64,000 bases of DNA from Planctomycetota bacterium. GTDB taxonomy: Bacteria; Planctomycetota; B15-G4. Every line of letters begins with the position of its first letter. The stretch's first letter is position 1. This document shows positions 51,349 through 60,213 of this stretch, piece by piece. The DNA lies in the NCBI GenBank assembly GCA_021604805.1, contig BQJR01000002.1:704665-768664 (forward strand), given 5' to 3'. Under the pieces are notes generated by a model, which made no database searches, had not been told where the DNA came from, and saw nothing but the letters and a program-made list of their open reading frames with translations. The translations under genes and the position numbers were made by a program.

Positions 51349-52797
51349 TCAGTTCTCCAGCTTCGCCTCGATGTAGCTGGCGAGCTCGGCGTCCTGCTCC
51401 TGACTCACCCAGGCTTGGAGCAGCGCGCGCGATTCCGCGCCGAGGGCGCCGGAAGTTCCCGCGAGGCCGTCGACAGCCATGCGGCGTAGGAAGGGGCTGT
51501 CGTCGCCCTCGAGGACGCCTCGCAGCGAGTCCATGCGGGCGTACCCGTCGTCCATGAAGATGACCAGCGCGCCGACAGCAACCGTTCGGAGATCGGAGTC
51601 GGTCGCGGTCTCAAGAGTCAGCGCGAGCTGCTCCTGCGCGAACAGCATGTCGGCTGCGGGGACCCCGCCTTGTTCTTCTGCCATCGCGGTCAGCCACTTG
51701 GTGCACGCCCCCACGGCGAAGAACTTCTCCATGGGCCCGCTCGAACTGCTGAGCGGTTCCAGCAACTCGCGCACATCGAGTCCCGCAGCTCCCTTCTCCG
51801 CCATCCACATCCTCGCGGCGTCGGCCCCCGGATCGCCTGAAGGAGCCTCGCGCAGATAGCGCTGCAAAGCCGAGAGGGCCGTTGCCGACTCACTTCTCGA
51901 GAGGACGAACAGAACGGGATATCGAACCTGACGGCCGAACTGAGAGTCGTCGAAGAGCAGCTGCAGAAAGGTGGACAGCACGTGCTCGCGCAGATCGAGA
52001 GCGGTCCCCAAAGACAGCGCCGCGAGATACCGGTCCATGATGCCTTCGAAGTCATCCGCGGTCTTGAGCAGGGCTGCGAACAGCACCTCCTCGAGCTCTT
52101 GCGACGGAGGACGTTGCAGCACGAACTGCAATGCCGGAGTGGGCTCCGGTCGCCCGGCGAAGGCGAGGAACTCGCTGAGCGCGAGTCGGAGACCAACCGA
52201 AGTCGCGCCGACACCTTCCGGATCGGTGGCTGGCCACGCTGCGGTGAGTCCTAGCCAGACCCCGCGTCGTTCTTCGATCCCCCAATCGCTCAGCGGCAAC
52301 AGCTCTTCGCTTGGCGCCAGCGCACCCCACAGAGCGATCAAGGCCCCGCGGATGGGTCCCGGACGAAGGATCGTGTCCAAGTCGGCAGCCAGCTCGGTTG
52401 CCAGCGCATCCCGATCGCCACCGACAGACTCCAGGTGCTCGAGGAGCAAGTCAGGCGCGTGCTGGTAGTAGGACCGGGAGTCCGCGGCGTACTCCCGCTC
52501 GAGTGCTGCAATGAGGTCCGCGAGCAAAGCGGGACTCAGTTCGACGGCACCCGCTCGAGCTTGCTGCGGCGCCGTGCCCACAGGCGGACCAACAGGGAGC
52601 GAGAGTTCCTCCGGCGGCGGAGCGCTGGACTCAGGCAGCACACGCTGTGGTTCGTTGCCGGACGAACGCTGCAACACTTCCACGGCAGCCGGTTCATCCT
52701 TCGCGCCCGGGCCCCATAGCCAGACGCTGAGAGCGACCAACGCTACGAGGCCCAGGCTTCCCCACACGAATCGACTTCGAGTCAGGGAATCACTCAC
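51349..52797 (-). CDS. Single-pass membrane protein with helical-repeat-like domain
   Basis: The protein (482 residues from the GTG at 52797) has one N-terminal transmembrane helix (FVWGSLGLVALVALSVWLWG), a Pro/Glu-rich linker, and a long helical domain. The segments LREHVLSTFLQLLFDD and SALQRYLREAPSGDPGADAA suggest HEAT-like repeats. No enzyme motif is seen. Codon use is somewhat less biased than its neighbours. The GTG overlaps the stop of the small Cys-rich gene (GTGA), so the two are coupled; an ATG at 52815 is possible. Confidence 0.65.
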   Translation of the reverse strand: MSDSLTRSRFVWGSLGLVALVALSVWLWGPGAKDEPAAVEVLQRSSGNEPQRVLPESSAPPPEELSLPVGPPVGTAPQQARAGAVELSPALLADLIAALEREYAADSRSYYQHAPDLLLEHLESVGGDRDALATELAADLDTILRPGPIRGALIALWGALAPSEELLPLSDWGIEERRGVWLGLTAAWPATDPEGVGATSVGLRLALSEFLAFAGRPEPTPALQFVLQRPPSQELEEVLFAALLKTADDFEGIMDRYLAALSLGTALDLREHVLSTFLQLLFDDSQFGRQVRYPVLFVLSRSESATALSALQRYLREAPSGDPGADAARMWMAEKGAAGLDVRELLEPLSSSSGPMEKFFAVGACTKWLTAMAEEQGGVPAADMLFAQEQLALTLETATDSDLRTVAVGALVIFMDDGYARMDSLRGVLEGDDSPFLRRMAVDGLAGTSGALGAESRALLQAWVSQEQDAELASYIEAKLEN

Positions 52798-53120
52798 GGA
52801 CTGCTGGCCATGCACGCATTGAAGACGGATTGCGCGTTGAACTTGCAGATCTTCAGAGCCGTGGTGTCACACAACTCGACCAACCAGAAGTAGGTGCTGC
52901 AGTAGAGCGTGTGGCAGCCCGCGACGTTGCTCAAGAAGTCGTTGAAGCACTCCTGCCCGGCTCCGCCAGCGGTTGCGCCCCCCCACTGCCCCGCAGGACC
53001 GTGCACCGGCCCATCACCTCCGGGCGATCGGTTGACGCTGTCCCCCGCCATCGCGACACCGCCCGCGAACAGCAGCGCGACCATCGCGATCACCATCACT
53101 CGCTTCGAGATCATCCCCAT
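52794..53120 (-). CDS. Small secreted six-cysteine protein
   Basis: The 108-residue protein has a clear signal peptide (VMVIAMVALLFAGGVAMA), a Gly/Pro-rich linker, and a C-terminal domain with six Cys residues (ECFNDF, AGCHTLYC, VELCD, KICKFN, NACMA) that could make three disulfides. No family is recognised. It is translationally coupled to the helical membrane protein that follows, and the pair may act together at the cell surface. Confidence 0.65.
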   Translation of the reverse strand: MGMISKRVMVIAMVALLFAGGVAMAGDSVNRSPGGDGPVHGPAGQWGGATAGGAGQECFNDFLSNVAGCHTLYCSTYFWLVELCDTTALKICKFNAQSVFNACMASSP

Positions 53121-53336
53121 CTTTCACCCCCTCACCTGGTGCCATCTCTCTCGAACCCAGGCGGCGTGGTCGTGCTGTGTCCCCTTCGCGCCGCCGGTTG
53201 CAGTTCGCTGCAACTGCACCCACGACACCGCGCGTCCTCTGCGGTAACACCCCCATTGGACGGCAGCTCGCTCGCTCCCTAGGCTGCCCTGCTCAGCGTC
53301 GCGTCGCGGCGTGCTCAGCGCTCCATCGAGACTCCC

Positions 53337-53747
53337 ATGGCCGGCCCCCGCGTCTTCACCATCGAAGAAGCCGAGCAGTTGCTCCCCGACATCGACGCCG
53401 CCTTCGAAGAGGTCGACGAGCTGCGCGAAACACTCCGCACCGCAAAGCTGAAACTCTCAACCCTCGAGATGATCTGGGGGCCAGCGCTCCAGAACGACGA
53501 CTGCCCCGATCACAAGGAAGCGGCCGCGCTCTTCGAGCAACTTCGCGACACCCAAGAAGAGGTCGCCGGCATCGTGCAACGTCTCTCGACCATGGGCGTC
53601 GTGGTGAAGGACGTGGCCAGCGGACTCGTGGACCTCTACCACGTGCGCGACGGCCGGCTCGTGTACCTCTGCTGGAAGCGCGGCGAGGACAACTTCATCG
53701 CCTGGCATCACGTGGACGAAGGCTTCGCCTCACGCCAAGCGCTCTGA
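53337..53747 (+). CDS. DUF2203 family protein
   Basis: The 136-residue protein has FTIEEAEQLLPDIDAAF near the N-terminus, a helical middle, and DGRLVYLCWKRGEDNFIAWHHVDEGFASRQAL at the end, the layout of DUF2203 proteins. Their function is unknown. It is convergent with the following methyltransferase gene, nine bases apart. Confidence 0.85.
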   Translation: MAGPRVFTIEEAEQLLPDIDAAFEEVDELRETLRTAKLKLSTLEMIWGPALQNDDCPDHKEAAALFEQLRDTQEEVAGIVQRLSTMGVVVKDVASGLVDLYHVRDGRLVYLCWKRGEDNFIAWHHVDEGFASRQAL

Positions 53748-53756
53748 GCGCCGCGG

Positions 53757-54494
53757 TCAGTCGCGCCGACGCGCCCAAGCAACGAGCGAGGTTCCGAACG
53801 GGAGCGGGCAACCCACCCAACGTTCGACCGCACCCGCGCCGGTGAGCAAGTTGTTCATCAGGCCCGACACCGGCGGAAACTCCATCTCCTGCACCTGCTT
53901 CGTCACGCGACGTTGCCACCACGCGGGCGGCACGCAGTAACTGAAGGCGTGACGCAGGCGCAGCAACTCCCAGCCGCCGCTCGCGAGATGGTCGCGCAAA
54001 CTCGCGCGCGTGTAGCGACGGAAGTGCCCGCACACGTCGTCCCACTTACTGTGCAGGCTCGGCATGGCGGGGACGCTCACCACGAGCCGCGCATCCGGCG
54101 CCGACGCTTCGCGTAAGTGTCCGAGCGCGAGCACGGGGTCTTCGAGGTGTTCGAGCACGTCGAGCGTGGTGATGGCGGTGGGCGCGAAGGGCAGCTCGAG
54201 CGGCTTGCGGAAGTCGGCGTAGGCGGCGGGCAATCCGCGCGACAACGCCACGTCGACCGCTTCTTGCGTGCCGTCGAGGCCGAGCGCTTGTCCGGGGGCG
54301 AAGCTCTCGATCACGTCGCCGAGCATGCCGCCGGCGCCGCAGCCGAAGTCGAGGAAGGCACCGCTGGCATCGAGGCCCGCGGCGCGCAGGCCGGCTTCCA
54401 CGTGGGCGCGGCGCACGCGGTACCACCAGTAGCTGCCGTCATCGGCGGCGGAGAGCTGTGCGACGTGTTGGCTGGAGATCTCGCGTCCGGACAT
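53757..54494 (-). CDS. Class I SAM-dependent methyltransferase
   Basis: The 245-residue protein begins with SYWWYRVRRAHVEAGL. The core has LDFGCGAGGMLGDVI (motif I), GLDGTQEAVDVALSRG, TTLDVLEHLEDPVLALGHLR and ARLVVSVPAMPSLHS, the common arrangement of small-molecule or sugar methyltransferases. The C-terminal helices (WWQRRVTKQVQEMEFPP) may help fix it near the membrane. It lies just after the strong terminator at 54523-54556 on its own strand. Confidence 0.85.
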   Translation of the reverse strand: MSGREISSQHVAQLSAADDGSYWWYRVRRAHVEAGLRAAGLDASGAFLDFGCGAGGMLGDVIESFAPGQALGLDGTQEAVDVALSRGLPAAYADFRKPLELPFAPTAITTLDVLEHLEDPVLALGHLREASAPDARLVVSVPAMPSLHSKWDDVCGHFRRYTRASLRDHLASGGWELLRLRHAFSYCVPPAWWQRRVTKQVQEMEFPPVSGLMNNLLTGAGAVERWVGCPLPFGTSLVAWARRRD

Positions 54495-54522
54495 GGCGGG
54501 AGGATACCGCGCAGCGCGCAAA

Positions 54523-54556
54523 GAGGCCCGGGCGACGTGATCTTCGCCCGGGCCTC
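54523..54556 (-). terminator. Strong terminator after the sigma-factor/vWA operon
   Basis: A perfect 13-bp stem (GAGGCCCGGGCGA / TCGCCCGGGCCTC) with an 8-nt loop is followed on the minus strand by TTTGCG. It lies 66 nt past the stop of the vWA-domain gene and separates it from the methyltransferase gene. It is the best intrinsic-terminator candidate in the window. Confidence 0.8.
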
Positions 54557-54622
54557 GGTCCTGCGGGTGTCCCCCCGGGACAACCCTGTCCTGAATGCTG
54601 AGTGTTGTGAGCGCTGCTGCGT

Positions 54623-57340
54623 TCAGCCGTCGATGACGATGTCTCCGTCGCCGACCAGCCCGGCTGCTTGGGCCCGGCGAAGCATCTCGATGTCGGAGAG
54701 CTCCGCAGCGGGCAGCAAACCTTGCGCGCGCAACGCGAGATTCACGAACTCCGCACGCTGTCCCTCCGGGTCGTTGCCGCGGGCTGCGCGCGCGGCTTCC
54801 GACACTTCACTCAGCGGCCAGTGACCGGCGTAGGGCGAGCTGCGCAGCGCCATCCCGAAAGCCAGCACTGCGGCGCCGAAGCGGAAGTCGTCGCTGGCTT
54901 GCGCGAAGGGCACCTCGCCGTCGGTGAAGGGCGTGCTGAACTCGGCCGCCTCGTCGGTGGGCTTCGCACCCGGGTGCTTCCAGCGCAAGTTCACCGTGAG
55001 CAGCTCGGGGCTGACGTCGTCCGCCAAGGCTTGCGGCGCTTCGGGAACCGCGGCCTCGTACTTGAGGTCCGCCGTGCCGCTCAACACCGGCGCGCCCGAC
55101 GGCACGATCTCGTAGTACGCGACCACCGAGTGCCCCGCGCCGATCTCGCCCGCATCCTTCTTGTCGTTGCGGAAGTCTTGCGCGGCCATCTTGCGGTTCT
55201 CGTAACCGAGCTGACGCCAGGCGCGCACGTGCGCCGGGTTGAACTCGAGTTGCAGCTTCACGTCTTGCGCGATGGTGACCAGCGTGCCCGTGAGTTGACG
55301 CACGAACACGTGGTGCGCTTCGTCGAGCCCGTCGATGTAGGCGTACTGACCGTTGCCCCGATCGGCGAGCGTTTCGGCGGTGACGTCTTGGTAGTTGCCG
55401 CTGCCGAAACCGAGCACGGTGAGGAAGGTGCCCGTCTTCGCTTTCTCGGCGATCAGGTCGTGCAGACCTTGTTGCGACGTGACGCCCACGTTGAAGTCGC
55501 CGTCCGTGCAGAGCAACACGCGGCGCGTTCCACCGTCGCCGACATCACCGCCCTCGGCCACCTGGTAAGCGAGCTGCAAACCGGCGCTGGCGTGCGTGGA
55601 ACCGCCCGCGCTGAGCGCGTCGATGGCGGCCAGGATCGTGGCCTTCTCGCCGGCCGACGTCGACGGCAACACCACCTTGCTCCCGCTGGCGTAGGTCACG
55701 AGCGCCACGTGATCGCGCTCGTCGAGCTGCTCCACGAGCAAGCGCAGCGACTGCTTGAGCAGCGGCAACTTGTCCTGGTTCTGCATCGAACCCGACACGT
55801 CCACCAAGAAGGTGAGTTGTGCGGGCGGACGCTGCGCCTTCTCGATCACGCGCCCCTTGAGCGCCACGCGCACGAGCCGGTGTTGCGGCGCCCACGGTGC
55901 CGACGCCGAACTCACGTGCACCGCGAACGGAACCTCCGAGTCGGGCGCCGGTGCAAGGTCGCTGTACTCGAACGCGTTGACGAGTTCCTCGAGCCGCACC
56001 GCGTCCGCCGGCGGCAACTGGTTGCGCTGCAGGAAGCGACGCACGTTCGAGTAACTCGCCCGGTCGACGTCCACGCCGAAGGTCGAGAGCCGCGTGAGCG
56101 AGTTCGTCGCGACGACCGACACGAACGCGTTGTCTTGCAACGGCGCGTAGCCTTCGCCGCCAGCGCGGCGGGCGGCGTCGAACTCGGGAGCCTTGAACCA
56201 ACCCTGCGTGTCGCTGAGCGGGTAGGCCAAGGGGCCGGAGGAAAGCTTGGGCGCCTCCTCACGTTCACCGAAGAAGTCCTCAGACTCAGACGTGAACACT
56301 TGACCGCCACCGTCTTCGAAGACGACACCGGCGTTGGGGTTGCCGCCAGCCCGTCCCGCAAGTTTCCCAAGGCCGCCGGACGCGGCGCCGCTCGAGTTGC
56401 TGGGCGCGGGAGGCGCCGCGCTCTCGACAGAGGCTCCGAGCAGCACGCTCTGACGAGAGCCGTCAGCCTGCTGAGGCTTGTTGCCCTCACGAGGAGCGTG
56501 CAGCATCCCCGCCGTCGAGGTGCGAGGCACCGGCCCCATGTGAAGGAATCTCGAGGACGGCTCGCCCGCGTTGTCGATGAAGGGGGACGGGAAGCCGGCG
56601 GCCTTCTTCTCACCCGAAGCGGGATCGCCCGCGGCGACTCCGAGCTGTTCACTGACGTGAGTCTCAGCGGGCGGGTTCGGCGACGATGGCTTGCCAGCGC
56701 GAGGACTCTCGCCGCTCCCGGAGCGCGCCGGGCCTTCGTCGGAACCGACGTAGCCGAGGGACCTCAGCATGTCCATGTCGGGGGCATCGAGCGACTCGGT
56801 GATCGCGGTGTCGCCGTCGATGTCGCCCATCGCGGCGAGACCCTCCCGCTGATCATCTTGCTGCGGAACAGAACTCCAACGCACGTCGCCGCGCGCGCCG
56901 CGCTCGCTCTCGTTCATCGCGACCTCGCCATGAGGCGCGGACTCCGAGCCGAACAGCTCGTAGCGGAAGGAGCCTTCTTCGCCGTCGCCGAGCAGGCCGG
57001 GCAGGATCCAGAAGGACGCCGTGGCGAGCAGCAGGACCGCGGCCGCGGCAGCGAACTGTCGGCCGGCGCGGATCGGGATCACCGGCGCGAGGGCACGCTC
57101 AGGGTCCGACGCAGCTTGCGCGCTGATCGCGTCGCGTTGCGACTGGCTCAAGCGTGGCGCACTCTCGTTCGCGAGTTCGGCGCTCAACGTGTCACCGAGC
57201 GCGCGCAGTTCGTCGACAGCAGCTCGCGCATCGGGGTTGTCCGCGAGGAAGCGTTCCACCGCGGCGGCGTCTTCGCCTTGCAACTCGCCCAGCGCGTACG
57301 CGGTCAGGCGGGGGTCGTCGATCTTCTTGATGGGGTCCAT
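54623..57340 (-). CDS. YfbK-like vWA protein with anti-sigma-like N-terminus
   Basis: The 905-residue protein starts with a zf-HC2-like segment (RLTAYALGELQGEDAAAVE), the usual N-terminus of anti-sigma factors, but without the zinc His/Cys. A transmembrane helix follows near residue 100 (AAAAAVLLLATASFWILP), then a long low-complexity region. The C-terminal half has the YfbK layout: a preceding domain (GVDVDRASYSNVRRFLQRN), a vWA domain with intact MIDAS (LVDVSGSMQNQDK) and a final domain (ELLTVNLRWKHP). A short DMLRSLGYVG motif lies in the linker. AAAGGAGGT precedes the start. It follows the sigma factor gene by 11 nt and probably controls it. Confidence 0.88.
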   Translation of the reverse strand: MDPIKKIDDPRLTAYALGELQGEDAAAVERFLADNPDARAAVDELRALGDTLSAELANESAPRLSQSQRDAISAQAASDPERALAPVIPIRAGRQFAAAAAVLLLATASFWILPGLLGDGEEGSFRYELFGSESAPHGEVAMNESERGARGDVRWSSVPQQDDQREGLAAMGDIDGDTAITESLDAPDMDMLRSLGYVGSDEGPARSGSGESPRAGKPSSPNPPAETHVSEQLGVAAGDPASGEKKAAGFPSPFIDNAGEPSSRFLHMGPVPRTSTAGMLHAPREGNKPQQADGSRQSVLLGASVESAAPPAPSNSSGAASGGLGKLAGRAGGNPNAGVVFEDGGGQVFTSESEDFFGEREEAPKLSSGPLAYPLSDTQGWFKAPEFDAARRAGGEGYAPLQDNAFVSVVATNSLTRLSTFGVDVDRASYSNVRRFLQRNQLPPADAVRLEELVNAFEYSDLAPAPDSEVPFAVHVSSASAPWAPQHRLVRVALKGRVIEKAQRPPAQLTFLVDVSGSMQNQDKLPLLKQSLRLLVEQLDERDHVALVTYASGSKVVLPSTSAGEKATILAAIDALSAGGSTHASAGLQLAYQVAEGGDVGDGGTRRVLLCTDGDFNVGVTSQQGLHDLIAEKAKTGTFLTVLGFGSGNYQDVTAETLADRGNGQYAYIDGLDEAHHVFVRQLTGTLVTIAQDVKLQLEFNPAHVRAWRQLGYENRKMAAQDFRNDKKDAGEIGAGHSVVAYYEIVPSGAPVLSGTADLKYEAAVPEAPQALADDVSPELLTVNLRWKHPGAKPTDEAAEFSTPFTDGEVPFAQASDDFRFGAAVLAFGMALRSSPYAGHWPLSEVSEAARAARGNDPEGQRAEFVNLALRAQGLLPAAELSDIEMLRRAQAAGLVGDGDIVIDG

Positions 57341-57351
57341 GGGACCTCCTT

Positions 57352-57870
57352 TCAGGCCTCGGGGCCGAGCGGTGCGAGGCGCGTGCGGAGCGTCTTCATG
57401 CCTTCGTGCAGCAAGACGCCCACGTAGCTCACCGAGTGCGTGGTGACGGCGGCGATCTCCTTGTAGGAGAGGCCGTCTTGGAACTTGAGCCGCAGCACTT
57501 CCTGCTGCCGCTGGGGGAGCGCGGCGAGCATCTGCAGCGCTCGCCCGAGCACTTCCTTCTGTTGAACGCCCTGCTCCGGCGGGGGCTCATTGCCCTTCAG
57601 CGCGAGCAGACCGCTTTCATCGCTGGTCCTCATGCGGGACTCCTTGCGGAGGATGTCGAGGACCCGATTGCGGCAGACCGTGTAGAGCCAAGCGCGCAGG
57701 TTGAGCGAGAGCTTGTCGCGGTCTTGTGCGAGGCAGCGCAGGAACACGTCCTGCACGACGTCGCGCGCCCGCTCCACGTCACCCAGCATGTGCAGGGCGT
57801 AGCGCGTGAGCGGGCGCTCGTACTCGGCCACGACGGCCTCGATCCAACCGTTTTGCTCTGGGGGGCTCAT
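57352..57870 (-). CDS. ECF-type RNA polymerase sigma factor
   Basis: The 172-residue protein has region 2 (YERPLTRYALHMLGDVERARDVVQDVFLRC, with the -10 contact helix) and region 4 (LPQRQQEVLRLKFQDGLSYKEIAAVT with its helix-turn-helix). The ATG at 57870 is set by GGAG five bases upstream. It is the first gene of an operon with the anti-sigma-like vWA protein, so release of the sigma factor probably depends on that membrane partner. Confidence 0.92.
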   Translation of the reverse strand: MSPPEQNGWIEAVVAEYERPLTRYALHMLGDVERARDVVQDVFLRCLAQDRDKLSLNLRAWLYTVCRNRVLDILRKESRMRTSDESGLLALKGNEPPPEQGVQQKEVLGRALQMLAALPQRQQEVLRLKFQDGLSYKEIAAVTTHSVSYVGVLLHEGMKTLRTRLAPLGPEA

Positions 57871-58124
57871 GGTTCTCCGCTCGGGTTCGGCCAGCTTCAA
57901 CGCACCGCCGTCGATCTTCTTAGCGGGCGGCCCGGACTCAATGACGCGCTCGGCAAGTTCCCCCGTTTGCGCGAGCTCGCACCGGACGCCCCGCCAGAGG
58001 GCGCTCAGACCCTTCCAAACCAGGGGTTCAGGCTCCTTCAAGTGCGAACGCGGAGCTGCCGATGAGGAACTCGGGCCGCCCGCCGTCTGTGGGCAGCCCT
58101 TGTCCCACCTCACGGATTCGCGTC
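57871..58124. other. Divergent upstream region of the ECF sigma factor gene
   Basis: This 254-nt gap separates the sigma-factor gene (minus) from a membrane-protein gene (plus). ECF sigma factors often drive their own promoter from such a position, but I could not identify a clear ECF -35 AAC motif. A possible upstream ATG at 58062 for the plus-strand gene lies inside it. Confidence 0.35.
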
Positions 58125-58943
58125 ATGCCCGAGGACGTCTACTTCGAGCGCATCGCCGGTGTCGGTGCTGCCGGCGAGGCCAACAAGCCGCTTCGTCAGC
58201 CCAAGCCCGAGCTCGTGCTGAGCATGGATGACGATCTCTCCGGCGCCGCTCCCGCTGAGGATCTGCCCGCGACCAACCCGCAGCACGTGGGCCTCGACGA
58301 GAACGGCTTCCCGCTCAACCCGCTCAAGAACCAAGACCAACTCTGGTTCGTGCAGGCCGGCGAGCTCTACCGCCCCATCGAGCGCGTCGCGAACACCGCG
58401 CGCTCCACCGGCGCGCTGGTGCTCATCTCGGGCCTGCTCACGGTGGTCATCTCAGGCATCGTGGCGCTCGCGCAAGGCGACCCCACCAGCCAACTCATCG
58501 AACTCGTGGTCGGCGCCATGCTGATCACGCTCGGCGCCATCGAGCGCAGCGCCGCACGCGACATCCTGCGCGCCGTGCCGCGCGCGTGCAGCCGACTCGT
58601 CTGGAATCAGATGATGCTCTTCGGCGTGGTCGCGCTGTGGTGCGGCAGCCAGATGAAGAACTTCAGTGACGCCGCCGCCGCAGGCAGCGCCACGCTGATC
58701 AGCCCGGAAGCGGAACCGTTGCTCGCCGAAGCCTTCCCGGGGCTGTCCACGCAGCTCACCGAGCTGCAGGTGATCTTCCCGTCGCTGGTGTACGGCTTCT
58801 TCGGCTTCCTGGTCGTGATGAGCTTGATCTTCCAGGGCACGATGGCGCTCTACTACAACGGCGGCCGTCGCAAGATGAAGTCCTTCCGTGAAGACTTGCC
58901 GCCGTGGGTCGCCGAGATCGTGGCGACGATCCTCGCGCGCTGA
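58125..58943 (+). CDS. Integral membrane protein of unknown function
   Basis: The 272-residue protein has an acidic soluble N-terminal part and four or so transmembrane segments (STGALVLISGLLTVVISGIVAL, LIELVVGAMLITLGAI, MMLFGVVALWCG, SLVYGFFGFLVVMSLIFQGTM). PRACSRLVWNQMMLFGV and FREDLPPWVAEIVATI flank the last helices. The family is not recognised. It is divergent from the ECF sigma factor gene and about 140 nt before the mla operon. The ATG at 58062 with GGAG seven bases upstream would add 21 residues that look non-coding; I prefer 58125. Confidence 0.65.
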   Translation: MPEDVYFERIAGVGAAGEANKPLRQPKPELVLSMDDDLSGAAPAEDLPATNPQHVGLDENGFPLNPLKNQDQLWFVQAGELYRPIERVANTARSTGALVLISGLLTVVISGIVALAQGDPTSQLIELVVGAMLITLGAIERSAARDILRAVPRACSRLVWNQMMLFGVVALWCGSQMKNFSDAAAAGSATLISPEAEPLLAEAFPGLSTQLTELQVIFPSLVYGFFGFLVVMSLIFQGTMALYYNGGRRKMKSFREDLPPWVAEIVATILAR

Positions 58944-59080
58944 CAGCGCACGGCCGGACACGCGCTCCGTGAAGCGCGACGAGCCTCTCGCCGGGTAGGA
59001 TGCGCGCGTGATGCGCGGTGCGTCGCGGACACGGAAGTCCCGGGTCCCGCACCCCGCGCCCGTGCCTGGAACCCGGCCCC

Positions 59081-60211
59081 TTGAGCAGCGACACGCTCCG
59101 AGTCGAGCGCGAGACCCTCGCCGACGGCAGCGTGCAGTTGCGCTTGGCGGGCGAGCTGCGGCTGGATGCGAGCCACGACTTGCGTGCGCGCCTCGACGCG
59201 CTGCGTCCCGACCCTGCCGCCCCGCTGCAGATCGACCTGAGCGAGCTCGAGAACCTGGACGGCGCCGGCGCCGCCCTGCTGCACGCCTACGCCCACGCCT
59301 GCGAAGACAGCGGCGCGCGCCCGCGGATCAGCGGCGCACGCGACGGCGTGGCCACGATCCTCGAGCTCTACGAACCGCGCGGCAAGCGCCCCTGCGAACG
59401 TCCGCCACCGCAACGCCTGAGCACCGTGGAGCACGTGGGCAACACGTCGTGGGAACTCTGGCTGCGCACCCGCGACGCACTCGACTTCCTCGGCAACTTC
59501 GCGCTCGCCTGCCTGGCCGCGCTGCGACGCCCGCGCTCGGTGCACTGGGCCGACCTCGGGAAACTCTGCGAACGTGTCGGCGCCGACGCCGTGCCGATCG
59601 TGGCGCTGATCGCTTTCCTGATCGGGCTCGTCACCGCCTTCCAGTCGGCCGAGACCTTCAAGCAGTACGGCGCCAACATCTTCGTGGCCGACATGGTCGG
59701 GCTCTCGATGACGCGCGTGATGGGTCCGCTGATGATGGCGATCCTCGTGGCCGGCCGCTCGGGCGCAGGCTTCGCCGCCGAACTCGGCACCATGAAAGTC
59801 TCCGAAGAGATCGACGCGCTGCGCACGCTCGGCCTCGACCCGCTCTCCTTCCTCGTGATCCCGCGCGTGGTCGCGCTCGTGTTGATGGTGCCGCTGCTCA
59901 CGCTGCTCGCCGACCTGCTCGGCATCGTCGGCGGACTGCTGATCGGCATGTCGGTGCTCGACCTCACGCTCACGAGCTTCTTGAACCGTCTCAGCCTGGC
60001 CCTCGATCTCTGGGACGTGGGCACGGGCCTGATCCTGAGCGTGGCCTACGGCGTGGCCATCGGCGTGATCGCCTGCGAGCGCGGGCTGGCCACCAGCGGC
60101 GGCGCGGTGGGAGTGGGACGCAACACGACCTCGGCCGTCGTCACGATCCTGTTCAACCTGGTGTTGATCACGTCGGTGCTCACGATCCTGTTCCAGATGT
60201 GGGGGATCTGA
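59081..60211 (+). CDS. mlaE: MlaE-type lipid ABC permease with N-terminal STAS domain
   Basis: The 376-residue protein begins with a STAS-like domain (LRLAGELRLDASHDL, IDLSELENLDGAGAALLHA). The MlaE permease follows, with FQSAETFKQYGANIFVADM, GRSGAGFAAELGTMKVSEEI, LDPLSFLVIPRVVAL and CERGLATSGGAVGVGR. It should move phospholipids between the membranes together with the next three gene products. In the classical Mla system the STAS protein MlaB is separate; fused forms are known. The TTG start is only the best guess; a GTG at 59018 is possible. Confidence 0.86.
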   Translation: MSSDTLRVERETLADGSVQLRLAGELRLDASHDLRARLDALRPDPAAPLQIDLSELENLDGAGAALLHAYAHACEDSGARPRISGARDGVATILELYEPRGKRPCERPPPQRLSTVEHVGNTSWELWLRTRDALDFLGNFALACLAALRRPRSVHWADLGKLCERVGADAVPIVALIAFLIGLVTAFQSAETFKQYGANIFVADMVGLSMTRVMGPLMMAILVAGRSGAGFAAELGTMKVSEEIDALRTLGLDPLSFLVIPRVVALVLMVPLLTLLADLLGIVGGLLIGMSVLDLTLTSFLNRLSLALDLWDVGTGLILSVAYGVAIGVIACERGLATSGGAVGVGRNTTSAVVTILFNLVLITSVLTILFQMWGI

Positions 60212-60213
60212 GC

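Noticed and set aside
59008..60213. Frame-extended N-terminus of mlaF overlapping mlaE
   Set aside because: It is out of frame with mlaE and Arg-rich; the ATPase starts naturally at 60214.
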